A stretch of DNA of 64,000 bases, from NCBI GenBank assembly GCA_021776475.1, contig JAJFFV010000006.1:868001-932000 (forward strand). Direction: 5' to 3'. Shown here one piece after another: positions 1 through 6,840 of this stretch. Made by a program: the position numbers and the translations under genes. Source of the stretch: Parvularculaceae bacterium (GTDB taxonomy: Bacteria; Pseudomonadota; Alphaproteobacteria; Caulobacterales; Parvularculaceae). The notes below the pieces were generated by a model, which ran no database searches, was not told the DNA's origin, and saw nothing but the letters and a program-made list of their open reading frames with translations. Position 1 is the first letter of the stretch. Each line of letters begins with the position of its first letter.

Positions 1-522
1 GTTTCTGTCGCTCCGGCCGCTGCCGTGAATCATTACGATACCGATCGTCGTGCCGGTGGCGTTTGGCGCAAAAACAGTTGCGGCAAGCCCTACGCCATTA
101 CTTTCGTATTCTATCAGATACTGTCGATAGGGACCATTTTCAAATCGCTGAAACGTCATTTCCGAAGCGCCTGCAATTGGCGAGATTGTCATTGTGTCAT
201 TGTTTGGAAATTCTACTGCTGCAACCACAGTACCTTCACGGTTTTTGATGTCGAAGTGGTTTCCGCCCGTGGGCGATAGCCGCCAGGACAAGGGCAATAT
301 TTTATCTTTTATGTTCGCTTGAACGTCAAACGTGCGCAGGTCTTTTTCAGCATCAATTGTCACAAGAACTTCAATAGCGTCGGAGCTCTTGAACAATCCC
401 ATTCTTGCAAGCCCGTCGAAATCATCCTGTGTTGGACGATCGCCGAGATATTCGAGATACGGACTAAACGCCCAACTCAGAGCGATCAGTGCAGCAATTG
501 CCAGTGTTCGAAAGCTGGACAT
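1..522 (-). CDS. Alpha/beta hydrolase, partial (C-terminus beyond the window)
   Basis: The first 174 codons of a minus-strand gene are present; the frame is open to base 1. An AAGGAG Shine-Dalgarno site precedes ATG 522, and that site overlaps the stop of the preceding membrane-protein gene, so the two are translationally coupled. The N-terminus has a hydrophobic segment (LAIAALIALSWAF), which suggests export or anchoring. After about 150 residues of beta-rich sequence comes IVMIHGSGRSDRN, the oxyanion-hole strand typical of alpha/beta hydrolases and S9-like esterases. The nucleophile and the rest of the catalytic site lie outside the window. It is the last visible gene of the unit that starts at the mer-type promoter near 2,400. 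The substrate is unknown. Confidence 0.7.
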   Translation of the reverse strand, partial: MSSFRTLAIAALIALSWAFSPYLEYLGDRPTQDDFDGLARMGLFKSSDAIEVLVTIDAEKDLRTFDVQANIKDKILPLSWRLSPTGGNHFDIKNREGTVVAAVEFPNNDTMTISPIAGASEMTFQRFENGPYRQYLIEYESNGVGLAATVFAPNATGTTIGIVMIHGSGRSDRN

Positions 523-527
523 TGCTG

Positions 528-938
528 CTACTCCTTCATGTTGCTTTTAAGTTTTTGGCCGTAGGAGCCAACGAAAAACTCCGGCACAAAAGACAATGCG
601 ACAACAAGAATTGTCGCGTAGCTGATGTGCATTACCCGGATCGGGCCGAGGTCGAGAATATCAAATCCGAGGAGCATGATCAGTGTCCCACCGATCAGCA
701 TCGCTGGTCCTGAAACATAACAGTGCAACCGGCCGCAGCGCATGGCGTTGATCACGCATCCGGCACCCATCCAAAGAAAAGCGCCGCCCATCATGAGAAT
801 TATCAGGCGGGCCGGCAAATACGCTTCCAGAAAATTAACCGAAATCAACGCAATGATCGGAATGCCCCAGCCCACCCAGAAGCTGGAACGCTTTTTTGAA
901 AGATCATTGGTTGGTGTTTTCGCTGAAGATTCGGTTAT
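528..938 (-). CDS. Cys/His-motif inner-membrane protein, second copy (probable ATA start)
   Basis: Predicted 136-residue membrane protein with about four hydrophobic helices. It carries GCVINAMRCGRLHCY with Cys61, Cys68, His72 and Cys73, the same spacing and positions as in the upstream paralogue at 986-1372. The open frame reaches back to an ATG at 1016, but that start lies inside the upstream gene and adds 26 residues with no counterpart. Starting at ATA 936-938, six bases after a strong GGGAGG site, the two proteins align without a gap from residue 1. I therefore prefer the ATA start; a gene finder would choose 1016. I do not recognise the family by name. The cysteines and the mer context suggest metal binding or transport. 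Confidence 0.7.
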   Translation of the reverse strand: MTESSAKTPTNDLSKKRSSFWVGWGIPIIALISVNFLEAYLPARLIILMMGGAFLWMGAGCVINAMRCGRLHCYVSGPAMLIGGTLIMLLGFDILDLGPIRVMHISYATILVVALSFVPEFFVGSYGQKLKSNMKE

Positions 939-985
939 GATCGGCCTCCCTTTAACTAACCGGCTGTACCAACATTTCGCTCCGA

Positions 986-1372
986 CTATGTCTCGCGGTA
1001 GCGTCCCCAAATCCATTCAGGGACAAAGGTGAGACCGACAAGGATGGCACCCCAAACAATATAATTCAGGCCGTAGCTTCCAATGTCGACAACCTCGAAT
1101 CCAACCAGCAACACGCCCACGGCGGCTAAAAGCAACACCGGTCCAGCCAAATAACAATGTCGCCGCTTGCACCGTTGTGCGTTAATCAGGCAACCGATTC
1201 CCATCCACGCCAGCGACCCCGAAAGTATAAAGACGATGCCATCAAACGGGATGATCCCGCGTGCAAAATTCATCGAAAGCAGAATGATAATCGGCAATCC
1301 CCAACCAATCCAAAAGCTCAGGCGACGTTGCGACAGGTCACGATCCTTACCGGACTCTTGCTGGTTAGCCAT
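986..1372 (-). CDS. Cys/His-motif inner-membrane protein, first copy
   Basis: A 128-residue protein with a short polar N-terminus and roughly four membrane segments. The loop GCLINAQRCKRRHCYLAGP holds Cys61, Cys68, His72 and Cys73, shared exactly with the next gene, so the pair arose by duplication. Its ATG overlaps the stop of the thioredoxin-like gene by eight bases (ATGGCTAA), which indicates coupled translation in one operon. I do not recognise a named family. The conserved Cys/His cluster next to membrane helices and the MerT-like gene upstream suggest handling of a soft metal ion such as Hg(II). That role is inferred only. Confidence 0.75.
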   Translation of the reverse strand: MANQQESGKDRDLSQRRLSFWIGWGLPIIILLSMNFARGIIPFDGIVFILSGSLAWMGIGCLINAQRCKRRHCYLAGPVLLLAAVGVLLVGFEVVDIGSYGLNYIVWGAILVGLTFVPEWIWGRYRET

Positions 1373-1979
1373 TTTGGGCCTGCTTCTTCAATTGCACTGT
1401 CACTTTTTCGGCAAAGCGTTTGGGATCAAGTTTGTTCTCGCGGGGCAAACCGCCGAGTTGATGTTCCCAATGGACCGGTGCAGGTGGATTACCTGCGGAC
1501 CAAATGGCGTTATCATCATAAATCAGCCAAACATCCCACGCGTAAACCCGTAACCCCAGTGCCTCCTGAACGGCAAGACCGCTTGTTCCGTCCGGGTCCC
1601 AATAATGAAAAATGTCATTGCCTTCCATCAATCGGACAGCGTTTGCGGAATGTTTTTCTTCTGCCCCAAGTGTCGGCACATAAAGGATGAATGTCTTCAG
1701 ATCGGGATTGTCGCGGGTCATATCACCCACCGCCTTGTTCATGTCGACCAGACCGCGCAGACACGGACCGCACGATGGCCCTGCAATAAAAACCAGCCTG
1801 GTTGATCCGGCGGCAGCGTTAAAATCGCCGATGAACTGATCGAGAGAAGGATCCAATGTTACATATTTCTGTGTTGGCGCCGCTTCTTCCGAAGATACAC
1901 TGTCCGCTTGCAGATTAAAAATAAACAATCCGGTCACAACAGTGGCAACTACGACAAATAATGTGATTGGTTTTGACAT
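1365..1979 (-). CDS. Membrane-anchored thioredoxin-like protein (CGPC)
   Basis: A 204-residue protein beginning MSKPITLF; the first 23 residues form a signal anchor. The start at 1979 is chosen because GGAG sits seven bases upstream, although the frame is open further back. GPSCGPC (Cys70, Cys73) is a thioredoxin-type CxxC at the start of a helix, and the rest fits a thioredoxin fold facing the periplasm. It lies two bases after the MerT-like gene and overlaps the next membrane-protein gene. In this position it may reduce cysteines of the metal-handling proteins or bind Hg(II) itself. Thioredoxin-like proteins with CxxC are known near metal-resistance genes, but this one has no assigned substrate. 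Confidence 0.75.
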   Translation of the reverse strand: MSKPITLFVVVATVVTGLFIFNLQADSVSSEEAAPTQKYVTLDPSLDQFIGDFNAAAGSTRLVFIAGPSCGPCLRGLVDMNKAVGDMTRDNPDLKTFILYVPTLGAEEKHSANAVRLMEGNDIFHYWDPDGTSGLAVQEALGLRVYAWDVWLIYDDNAIWSAGNPPAPVHWEHQLGGLPRENKLDPKRFAEKVTVQLKKQAQNG

Positions 1980-1981
1980 CT

Positions 1982-2353
1982 TTATTCTCCAATAACGAGG
2001 CGCTCCATCATCATCCATTGCAGGCTCGGCGCGAAGTAAGCGAGCAAAAGCAATCCCGCGGTCAACCACAGGGCCACTTTCAGAACAGGCCTTTGACGTG
2101 TTTCACAGGTGCCGTCAGGGCATGCCTTTTGCGGCCGGTAGACGCGCCAGAACGCCCAAGCGAGTAATCCGGTGGCGGCGATCAGGATGATTGGCCGAAA
2201 GGGTTCCAGACGGTTGAGGAAGATTGCGCCGCTTACGCCGAACAGAGTGACTGCCCATGGCCCAATGCAACAAAAGCCGATGGCGGCAGCGAGTGCGCTG
2301 ATTCCAACGGCGCCGCCTGTTGCGGTGCTTTCAGGCAGGTTGTGGTTACTCAT
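1982..2353 (-). CDS. MerT-like mercuric ion transport protein
   Basis: A 123-residue, three-helix inner-membrane protein. The first helix carries the vicinal pair in GFCCIGP and continues into a GVSGAIFLNRLEPFRP segment that matches MerT (SGAWIG..LEPYRP). The loop after helix 2 has CPDGTC, corresponding to the second cysteine pair of MerT. MerT takes Hg(II) from periplasmic MerP and delivers it through the membrane towards MerA. It is clearly diverged from the second MerT at 3695-4084. It is first in the unit read from promoter P1, with a short leader of about 20 bases. No strong Shine-Dalgarno site is seen before ATG 2353. Confidence 0.8.
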   Translation of the reverse strand: MSNHNLPESTATGGAVGISALAAAIGFCCIGPWAVTLFGVSGAIFLNRLEPFRPIILIAATGLLAWAFWRVYRPQKACPDGTCETRQRPVLKVALWLTAGLLLLAYFAPSLQWMMMERLVIGE

Positions 2354-2382
2354 AGCGTCGCTTTCAATTCGCCAACGCGGTC

Positions 2383-2413
2383 ATTCTAGTGCCTGTAGCT
2401 ACTACAGGAACAA
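2383..2413 (-). promoter_or_regulatory. MerR-type promoter-operator P1
   Basis: Read on the minus strand: -35 TTGTTC (2413-2408), a 19-bp spacer and -10 TAGAAT (2388-2383). The spacer region holds a perfect dyad, CCTGTAG-N3-CTACAGG (2392-2408). A 19-bp spacer with a central dyad is the hallmark of promoters untwisted by MerR when it binds Hg(II). It is placed to transcribe the MerT-like operon starting at 2353. Confidence 0.85.
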
Positions 2414-2546
2414 GGCGAAAATTCATCGCATTTCTGACAAGCTCGTGAGGCAGACTTTGCAATCCGGCGAAATATCGGGCTGCGCGGTCAATGCTGAAGG
2501 CAAACGCGAACGTGAACGTTGGTATTGAAATAGACGTTCTCGCGCC

Positions 2547-2963
2547 TTAGTCGGCAATCAGGGTTTCGATGATGGGACAATCCGGTGCCTCACCGCCAGA
2601 GCATTCGCTTGAAATCGACTTCAGTGTTTTCTCAAGTTTTTTAAGATCGGAAATCTTCTTGGATACGGATGCAAGATGTTCCTGGGTCAATGCATATACT
2701 TCGCCGCACGTATAGGTTCCCGCGTCGACAAGTGACAGCAGGCTGCGCAATTCCTCGATTGAAAATCCAAGCTCACGGCTGCGCAGAATAAATCGCAGTC
2801 GTGCCTGATCGTTTTCGGAGTATAACCGATGTCCGCCTGTTGAGCGCGTCGGCGGCCGCAGCAGACCGATGATTTCGTAGTAGCGGATTGTTTCGAGATT
2901 GCAGCCCGAACGCTTTGCTAATTCCCCCCTTTTAATCGCCCCTCTCGTAGGTGTGAATTCCAT
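2547..2963 (-). CDS. merR: Mercury-responsive transcriptional regulator MerR
   Basis: A 138-residue MerR-family regulator. The winged-helix region has RSGCNLETIRYYE and the GHRLYSE element, followed by the dimerisation helix. Cys86 (TCGEV), Cys121 (SSECSGG) and Cys129 (PDCP) correspond to the three cysteines that bind Hg(II) across the MerR dimer, so this is a mercury rather than a copper or zinc sensor. The gene lies alone between promoters P1 and P2. The P2 dyad ends about 20 bases upstream of its start, so it probably also represses itself. Four operators of one type in the island suggest that this protein controls all of them. Confidence 0.93.
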   Translation of the reverse strand: MEFTPTRGAIKRGELAKRSGCNLETIRYYEIIGLLRPPTRSTGGHRLYSENDQARLRFILRSRELGFSIEELRSLLSLVDAGTYTCGEVYALTQEHLASVSKKISDLKKLEKTLKSISSECSGGEAPDCPIIETLIAD

Positions 2964-2978
2964 GAGCGTTGTAACCTC

Positions 2979-3009
2979 TTGCTCCTGTAGTGACTACAGA
3001 GCGTACAAC
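2979..3009 (+). promoter_or_regulatory. MerR-type promoter-operator P2
   Basis: Plus strand: -35 TTGCTC (2979-2984), a 19-bp spacer with the dyad CTGTAG-TGA-CTACAG, and -10 TACAAC (3004-3009). It faces the gene at 3097, leaving a leader of about 80 bases. The dyad lies just upstream of merR on the other strand and could serve autoregulation too. Confidence 0.75.
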
Positions 3010-3096
3010 TGCACCTGCCCAAAGTCGAGTTTAAATAAGGCGAACCTCGACGCTCCTAATAAAGCACGTTGAAAATATCGATTATGCAGGACACAA

Positions 3097-3591
3097 ATGA
3101 TTTTAGAGAACATCTATTATGTCGGCCAAACGATCGCTGTGATCGTTATCATCGCCACGCTCATCGCACTCCTGTTCCAGACACGTCAGACTAACAAGAT
3201 CGCACGCTATGAGTTGACCTGTGCGCATTGGCATAGCGCTGCTGATTCCAATATGTCGTTCTTTGATTCACCGGAGAAAGCCGATTTTATGTATCGTGCT
3301 TTCTTCAATACGGCGGAGTTGAGTGACAGTGAACTGGCGCGGCTGGGCGCATTTCTCTCGGTCGTCATTACCCAGTTAGAAGTGGCGAACGCGCTGAAGC
3401 GCAACGGGTTGATTGATGACGACGTTTATCACCGCCACGAGATCGTTGCCCGCTACTGGCTGGGCAGTAGACGGGCGCGAACATGGTGGAGCGTCAATCG
3501 CGAAACCTATATCGCACCGTTTGTGGATATCATGGATAAAATTGCGAAAGATGCCGAAGCGAGCGACCCGCGACCCGGATTTCCCGTGTAG
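3097..3591 (+). CDS. Membrane-anchored protein of unknown function under P2
   Basis: A 164-residue protein: one N-terminal transmembrane helix (about residues 8-28, VGQTIAVIVIIATLIALLF) followed by a soluble, mostly helical cytoplasmic domain rich in Trp and Arg (ARYWLGSRRARTWW). An AGGA site lies six bases before ATG 3097. It resembles the widespread uncharacterised proteins of marine proteobacteria that have one helix and then an RQTNKIA-like stretch, but I cannot name the family. It is alone behind a MerR-type promoter, so mercury induction is likely. It has only one cysteine and no obvious metal motif, so its job is not evident. Confidence 0.65.
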   Translation: MILENIYYVGQTIAVIVIIATLIALLFQTRQTNKIARYELTCAHWHSAADSNMSFFDSPEKADFMYRAFFNTAELSDSELARLGAFLSVVITQLEVANALKRNGLIDDDVYHRHEIVARYWLGSRRARTWWSVNRETYIAPFVDIMDKIAKDAEASDPRPGFPV

Positions 3592-3635
3592 ATGGATAGC
3601 GCTGTGCATGGTCGATCAGCGCGCTAAAATTTCTC

Positions 3636-3666
3636 TTGACCCTGTAGGAACTACAGAAATTATGCT
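3636..3666 (+). promoter_or_regulatory. MerR-type promoter-operator P3 of the main mer operon
   Basis: Plus strand: -35 TTGACC (3636-3641), a 19-bp spacer with CTGTAG-GAA-CTACAG, and -10 TATGCT (3661-3666). The -10 covers the ATG at 3662, so that ATG cannot be the merT start. Transcription should begin near 3673, just before the AAGGAG site used by the GTG start at 3695. Confidence 0.88.
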
Positions 3667-3694
3667 TGTAACGGATAAGGAGACAAAGCTGCCC

Positions 3695-4084
3695 GTGAGC
3701 GATCCCATCACTCTACAGGAACCGGTCAATGACCAAAAAATTGCGAGCCAGCGATGGCTCGCCACCGGCAGTGTGGTCGCCGCGCTTCTCGCGTCGACCT
3801 GCTGCATCGTGCCTTTGGTGCTCATCAGTCTTGGCGTATCCGGCGCATGGATCGGCAGCCTCACAGCACTGGAACCATACAAACCGGCATTCATTGCTGT
3901 GGCTGTAATTTTTCTCGCGGCGGGATTCTGGCATGTTTATCTAAAAAAACCGGAGCCCTGTGATGACGGCTCCTACTGTGCCCGGCCAGAAACATCGCGA
4001 AGGACTCAAATCGCTCTGTGGCTTGCCACACTACTGATTTTGTTAGCGCTCACAATTGATCTGTGGGCACCTCTTTTTTACTAG
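3695..4084 (+). CDS. merT: Mercuric ion transport protein MerT
   Basis: A 129-residue, three-helix inner-membrane protein. STCCIVP (Cys36, Cys37) in helix 1 and GVSGAWIGSLTALEPYKP are MerT signatures; the loop before helix 3 has CDDGSYC. It moves Hg(II), received from MerP, across the membrane to MerA. The frame is open far upstream, but the promoter position rules out earlier starts. GTG 3695 follows AAGGAG by 12 bases; CTG 3689 is the only nearer alternative. It is first in the merTPFAB operon. Confidence 0.92.
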   Translation: MSDPITLQEPVNDQKIASQRWLATGSVVAALLASTCCIVPLVLISLGVSGAWIGSLTALEPYKPAFIAVAVIFLAAGFWHVYLKKPEPCDDGSYCARPETSRRTQIALWLATLLILLALTIDLWAPLFY

Positions 4085-4098
4085 GAAGGATCGATCCC

Positions 4099-4434
4099 AT
4101 GAAAAAAACACTATTGACTATCCTCGTCACCACTGCCGTAGCAATTGGCGGCGCTGCCTTTGCTATAGGCCCAGACCAATCTCGGAGCGCCGCCGAAACA
4201 AGCGCCGAGACAGAAACGACCTCGACTTTTGACATTGAAAATATGACCTGTGCGACATGTCCAATCTCGGTCCGGGCTGCAATGAAACGCGTCGATGGCG
4301 TCAAGTCCGTTCAGGTGGATTTTGAAGCTAAGACAGCAACCGTCGTCTACGATTCTAGCGTGGCTACTGCCGATCAAATCGCGGCGGCATCGACCGATGT
4401 TGGATACCCCGCTACCGAAGTTACGGCCCTGTAG
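4099..4434 (+). CDS. merP: Periplasmic mercuric ion-binding protein MerP
   Basis: A 111-residue protein with a cleavable signal peptide (MKKTLLTILVTTAVAIGGAAFA). A Thr/Glu-rich linker leads to an HMA domain with NMTCATCP; Cys51 and Cys54 bind Hg(II). MerP scavenges mercury in the periplasm and passes it to MerT or MerF. The start is set by AAGGA 14 bases after merT, at ATG 4099. Its stop is followed directly by the merF start codon, so translation is coupled. Confidence 0.94.
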   Translation: MKKTLLTILVTTAVAIGGAAFAIGPDQSRSAAETSAETETTSTFDIENMTCATCPISVRAAMKRVDGVKSVQVDFEAKTATVVYDSSVATADQIAAASTDVGYPATEVTAL

Positions 4435-4650
4435 GTGCAATCAGACTCTTTATTAGGGATCGGCCTGATTGGAACTGTCATTGCAGCCTTGTGTTGTTTC
4501 ACACCGATAGTCACGGTTCTGGCCGGCGCAATCGGCTTGTCTGCACTGACAGGATATCTTGATTACGTCCTGTTTCCGGTGCTGGGTCTGTTCATTCTTC
4601 TGACAATTTTCGCTCTATGGCGGCGTCAAAAGCGGCAAAGCAAGGAATAG
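4435..4650 (+). CDS. merF: Mercury transporter MerF
   Basis: A 71-residue protein with two transmembrane helices. The first has the vicinal pair in ALCCFTP (Cys20, Cys21), the MerF hallmark; the C-terminus is basic (WRRQKRQSK). MerF is an alternative route for Hg(II) from the periplasm to the cytoplasm. The GTG start directly abuts the merP stop. With two MerT proteins this island encodes three mercury importers. Confidence 0.9.
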   Translation: MQSDSLLGIGLIGTVIAALCCFTPIVTVLAGAIGLSALTGYLDYVLFPVLGLFILLTIFALWRRQKRQSKE

Positions 4651-4652
4651 AC

Positions 4653-6077
4653 ATGTCATCAAATTTTAAAACGCATAGCCGGGATACTTATGACCTCATA
4701 GTTATCGGCGCAGGATCAGCCGGATTTTCTGCCTCCATTACCGCAGCAGAGGCCGGCGCACGGGTTGCGTTGATTGGGTACGGCACTATCGGCGGGACAT
4801 GCGTTAATGTCGGGTGTGTCCCCTCCAAAGCGATGATACGGGCTGCTGAAGCCCTGCATGGCGCCCGCGCCGCAAGCCGGTTCAAGGGTCTGTCTGGCGA
4901 GGCTAATATCGATGACTGGCAGGCGTTGATTGGCGATAAGGACGATCTTGTTGCGATGTTGCGCGAGAAAAAATACACAGATCTTCTCGGCACGTATGAT
5001 GGGATTGATTACATTGAAGGCGCGGCCAGGCTCTCCGATGACGGCGTCGTGGTCGGTGAAACGTTCATCAAAGCCAAGACGATCATTATTGCAACCGGTA
5101 CGTCGCCATCTCTCCCCGCCATTCCGGGTGTGGAGGACGTTCCTTATCTTGACAGTACAGCAGCGCTCGAACTTACGTCTTTGCCAAAATCGCTGCTGGT
5201 CATGGGCGGCGGTTATATTGGCTGCGAACTTGCCCAGATGTTTGCTCGTGCCGGTACACAGGTCACGCTGGTAACGCGCAACCGCTTGCTACCCGAAGCT
5301 GAACCCGAAATCTCTGACGCCCTTACACAGTATTTCAGAGATGAAGGGATCGCCGTTCACACCGATCTTTCTTATTCCTCAATTGAAAAATCAACAAACG
5401 GCATAGCCTTGACCATCACCCGAGGCGGCAAAGAAGAGAGGCTCGACGCAGAGCATTTATTGCTGACCACAGGGCGCCATGCGAACATTGCGGGGCTTGG
5501 TCTGGAAGAGGCCGGCGTTAACCTCACAGAAAATGGCGGCGTTCAAGTTGATGAGCGTATGCGCACCAATCTACCTGGGGTTTATGCCGCCGGCGACGTG
5601 ACGGGCCGCGATCAATTCGTCTATATGGCTGCTTACGGGGCAAAACTCGCCGCAAAAAATGCCATGAACAGCAATAGTCTTGTCTACGACAATGATACGA
5701 TGCCCTGGGTGGTTTTCTCCGACCCGCAAGTTGCCGGTGTCGGTCTTAGCGAAGCTGCCGCCAAAGCTGCGGGCTATTTTATCAAAACATCGATAGCGCC
5801 ATTGGAACAAGTCCCACGCGCGCTCGCAGCTCATGATACACGTGGCCTGATCAAGCTTGTTGCTGATAAGGACACAGACAAATTGCTTGGCGGACAAATC
5901 CTTGCACCGGAAGGATCCGACAGTATCCAGACATTGGTCCTGGCCCTCAAATACGCGATGACGACCAAGGAATTGGGCGATACGATTTTCCCGTATCTGA
6001 CAACGGTTGAAGGGTTGAAACTTGCCGCCCAGGGATTTGACAAGGATGTGACCAAGCTCTCCTGCTGTGCGGGATAA
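4653..6077 (+). CDS. merA: Mercuric reductase MerA
   Basis: A 474-residue NADPH- and FAD-dependent flavoenzyme that reduces Hg(II) to volatile Hg(0) in the cytoplasm. An N-terminal FAD motif (VIGAGSAGFSA) is followed by the redox-active pair GGTCVNVGCVPSK (Cys50, Cys55), the NAD(P) motif MGGGYIGCELA and the C-terminal dimer domain. The C-terminal pair Cys471-Cys472 (SCCAG) passes mercury to the active site. The N-terminal MerP-like domain found in many MerA proteins is absent. AAGGAA precedes ATG 4653, immediately after merF. Confidence 0.96.
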   Translation: MSSNFKTHSRDTYDLIVIGAGSAGFSASITAAEAGARVALIGYGTIGGTCVNVGCVPSKAMIRAAEALHGARAASRFKGLSGEANIDDWQALIGDKDDLVAMLREKKYTDLLGTYDGIDYIEGAARLSDDGVVVGETFIKAKTIIIATGTSPSLPAIPGVEDVPYLDSTAALELTSLPKSLLVMGGGYIGCELAQMFARAGTQVTLVTRNRLLPEAEPEISDALTQYFRDEGIAVHTDLSYSSIEKSTNGIALTITRGGKEERLDAEHLLLTTGRHANIAGLGLEEAGVNLTENGGVQVDERMRTNLPGVYAAGDVTGRDQFVYMAAYGAKLAAKNAMNSNSLVYDNDTMPWVVFSDPQVAGVGLSEAAAKAAGYFIKTSIAPLEQVPRALAAHDTRGLIKLVADKDTDKLLGGQILAPEGSDSIQTLVLALKYAMTTKELGDTIFPYLTTVEGLKLAAQGFDKDVTKLSCCAG

Positions 6078-6092
6078 GATAATGATGCGAAG

Positions 6093-6797
6093 ATGATCCA
6101 GCCCAGCAAAGATACAGGCACGATAGTATCGCAGCTCTCAAGCTTCCTTTCGGATGGTTATCTCATCGAGAACCCGCCCGAATTGCAGCATTTGTCCGTC
6201 GCCGCCTATCGTCTCCTTGCAGAAGGAAGCGCTGTAAATTTTGCGCGCTTGGCAAACGCTGCGAATTTGAGTGTGGCACACGCCGAAGAGCTTCTCCGTT
6301 TCGTCCCTGCAAGCGCCTATGAACGTGAGCCGGACGGGTCCCTTTCTGCATTCATCGGTCTCAGTACAAAACCGACGTTGCACAGATTCAGCGTCGAGGA
6401 CCGCTCTCTCTACACATGGTGCGTATTCGATGCCGTTTTTTTACCCGCTATCTTGCAAGAACCTGCAACCCTGACGACTTCATGCCCGACGACGGGCGAC
6501 CAAATTGACCTCACAATCACCCCGACCGAGATTGCGCACGCAAATTTACCGGACGCCGTTATGTCGATCCTCGCTCCGGATATGAAAGCCTGTTGCGCCG
6601 ATTTGAGAGGCGCTTTTTGTGATCAGGTCAATTTATTTGCGAACAGAACCGCCCTGTTGAATTGGGATAAATACACCGATGCCATCATCTGTGCGCCGTT
6701 GGACCTTGCTTTTACGCTTGCCACGCACCGTAATGATGCACGGTTCCCGGACGTCAATTTGGGTGTAGTTGCACAAGAGCGACTTGTAACCAAGTGA
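6093..6797 (+). CDS. merB: Organomercurial lyase MerB
   Basis: A 234-residue alkylmercury lyase that splits the carbon-mercury bond of organomercurials and releases Hg(II) to MerA. An N-terminal winged-helix region is followed by LYTWCVFDAVFLPA with Cys110 and Asp113, matching Cys96 and Asp99 of the plasmid R831b enzyme. GAFCDQVNLFAN supplies Cys176, matching Cys159. The full triad makes the protein likely active and gives the strain broad-spectrum resistance. It closes the merTPFAB operon, 15 bases after merA. The ORF starts at ATG 6093 without a strong ribosome-binding site. Confidence 0.93.
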   Translation: MIQPSKDTGTIVSQLSSFLSDGYLIENPPELQHLSVAAYRLLAEGSAVNFARLANAANLSVAHAEELLRFVPASAYEREPDGSLSAFIGLSTKPTLHRFSVEDRSLYTWCVFDAVFLPAILQEPATLTTSCPTTGDQIDLTITPTEIAHANLPDAVMSILAPDMKACCADLRGAFCDQVNLFANRTALLNWDKYTDAIICAPLDLAFTLATHRNDARFPDVNLGVVAQERLVTK

Positions 6798-6804
6798 GAT
6801 TTTG

Positions 6805-6835
6805 CTTCGCAGCGTGGTCACCACCTGCTGCGAAG
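6805..6835. terminator. Nested hairpin between convergent merB and CDPS genes
   Basis: CTTCGCAGC (6805-6813) pairs with GCTGCGAAG (6827-6835). The loop contains a further small palindrome, GTGG-TCA-CCAC. It is followed by TATTGTT on the plus strand and by only a short T-run on the minus strand. It sits in the 43-bp gap where two genes converge, so it probably serves as terminator for both. Confidence 0.6.
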
Positions 6836-6840
6836 TATTG

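Noticed and set aside
3413-3694. Long N-terminal extension of MerT
   Set aside because: Promoter P3 lies inside this stretch, and the frame overlaps the preceding gene, so upstream codons cannot be part of the merT message.
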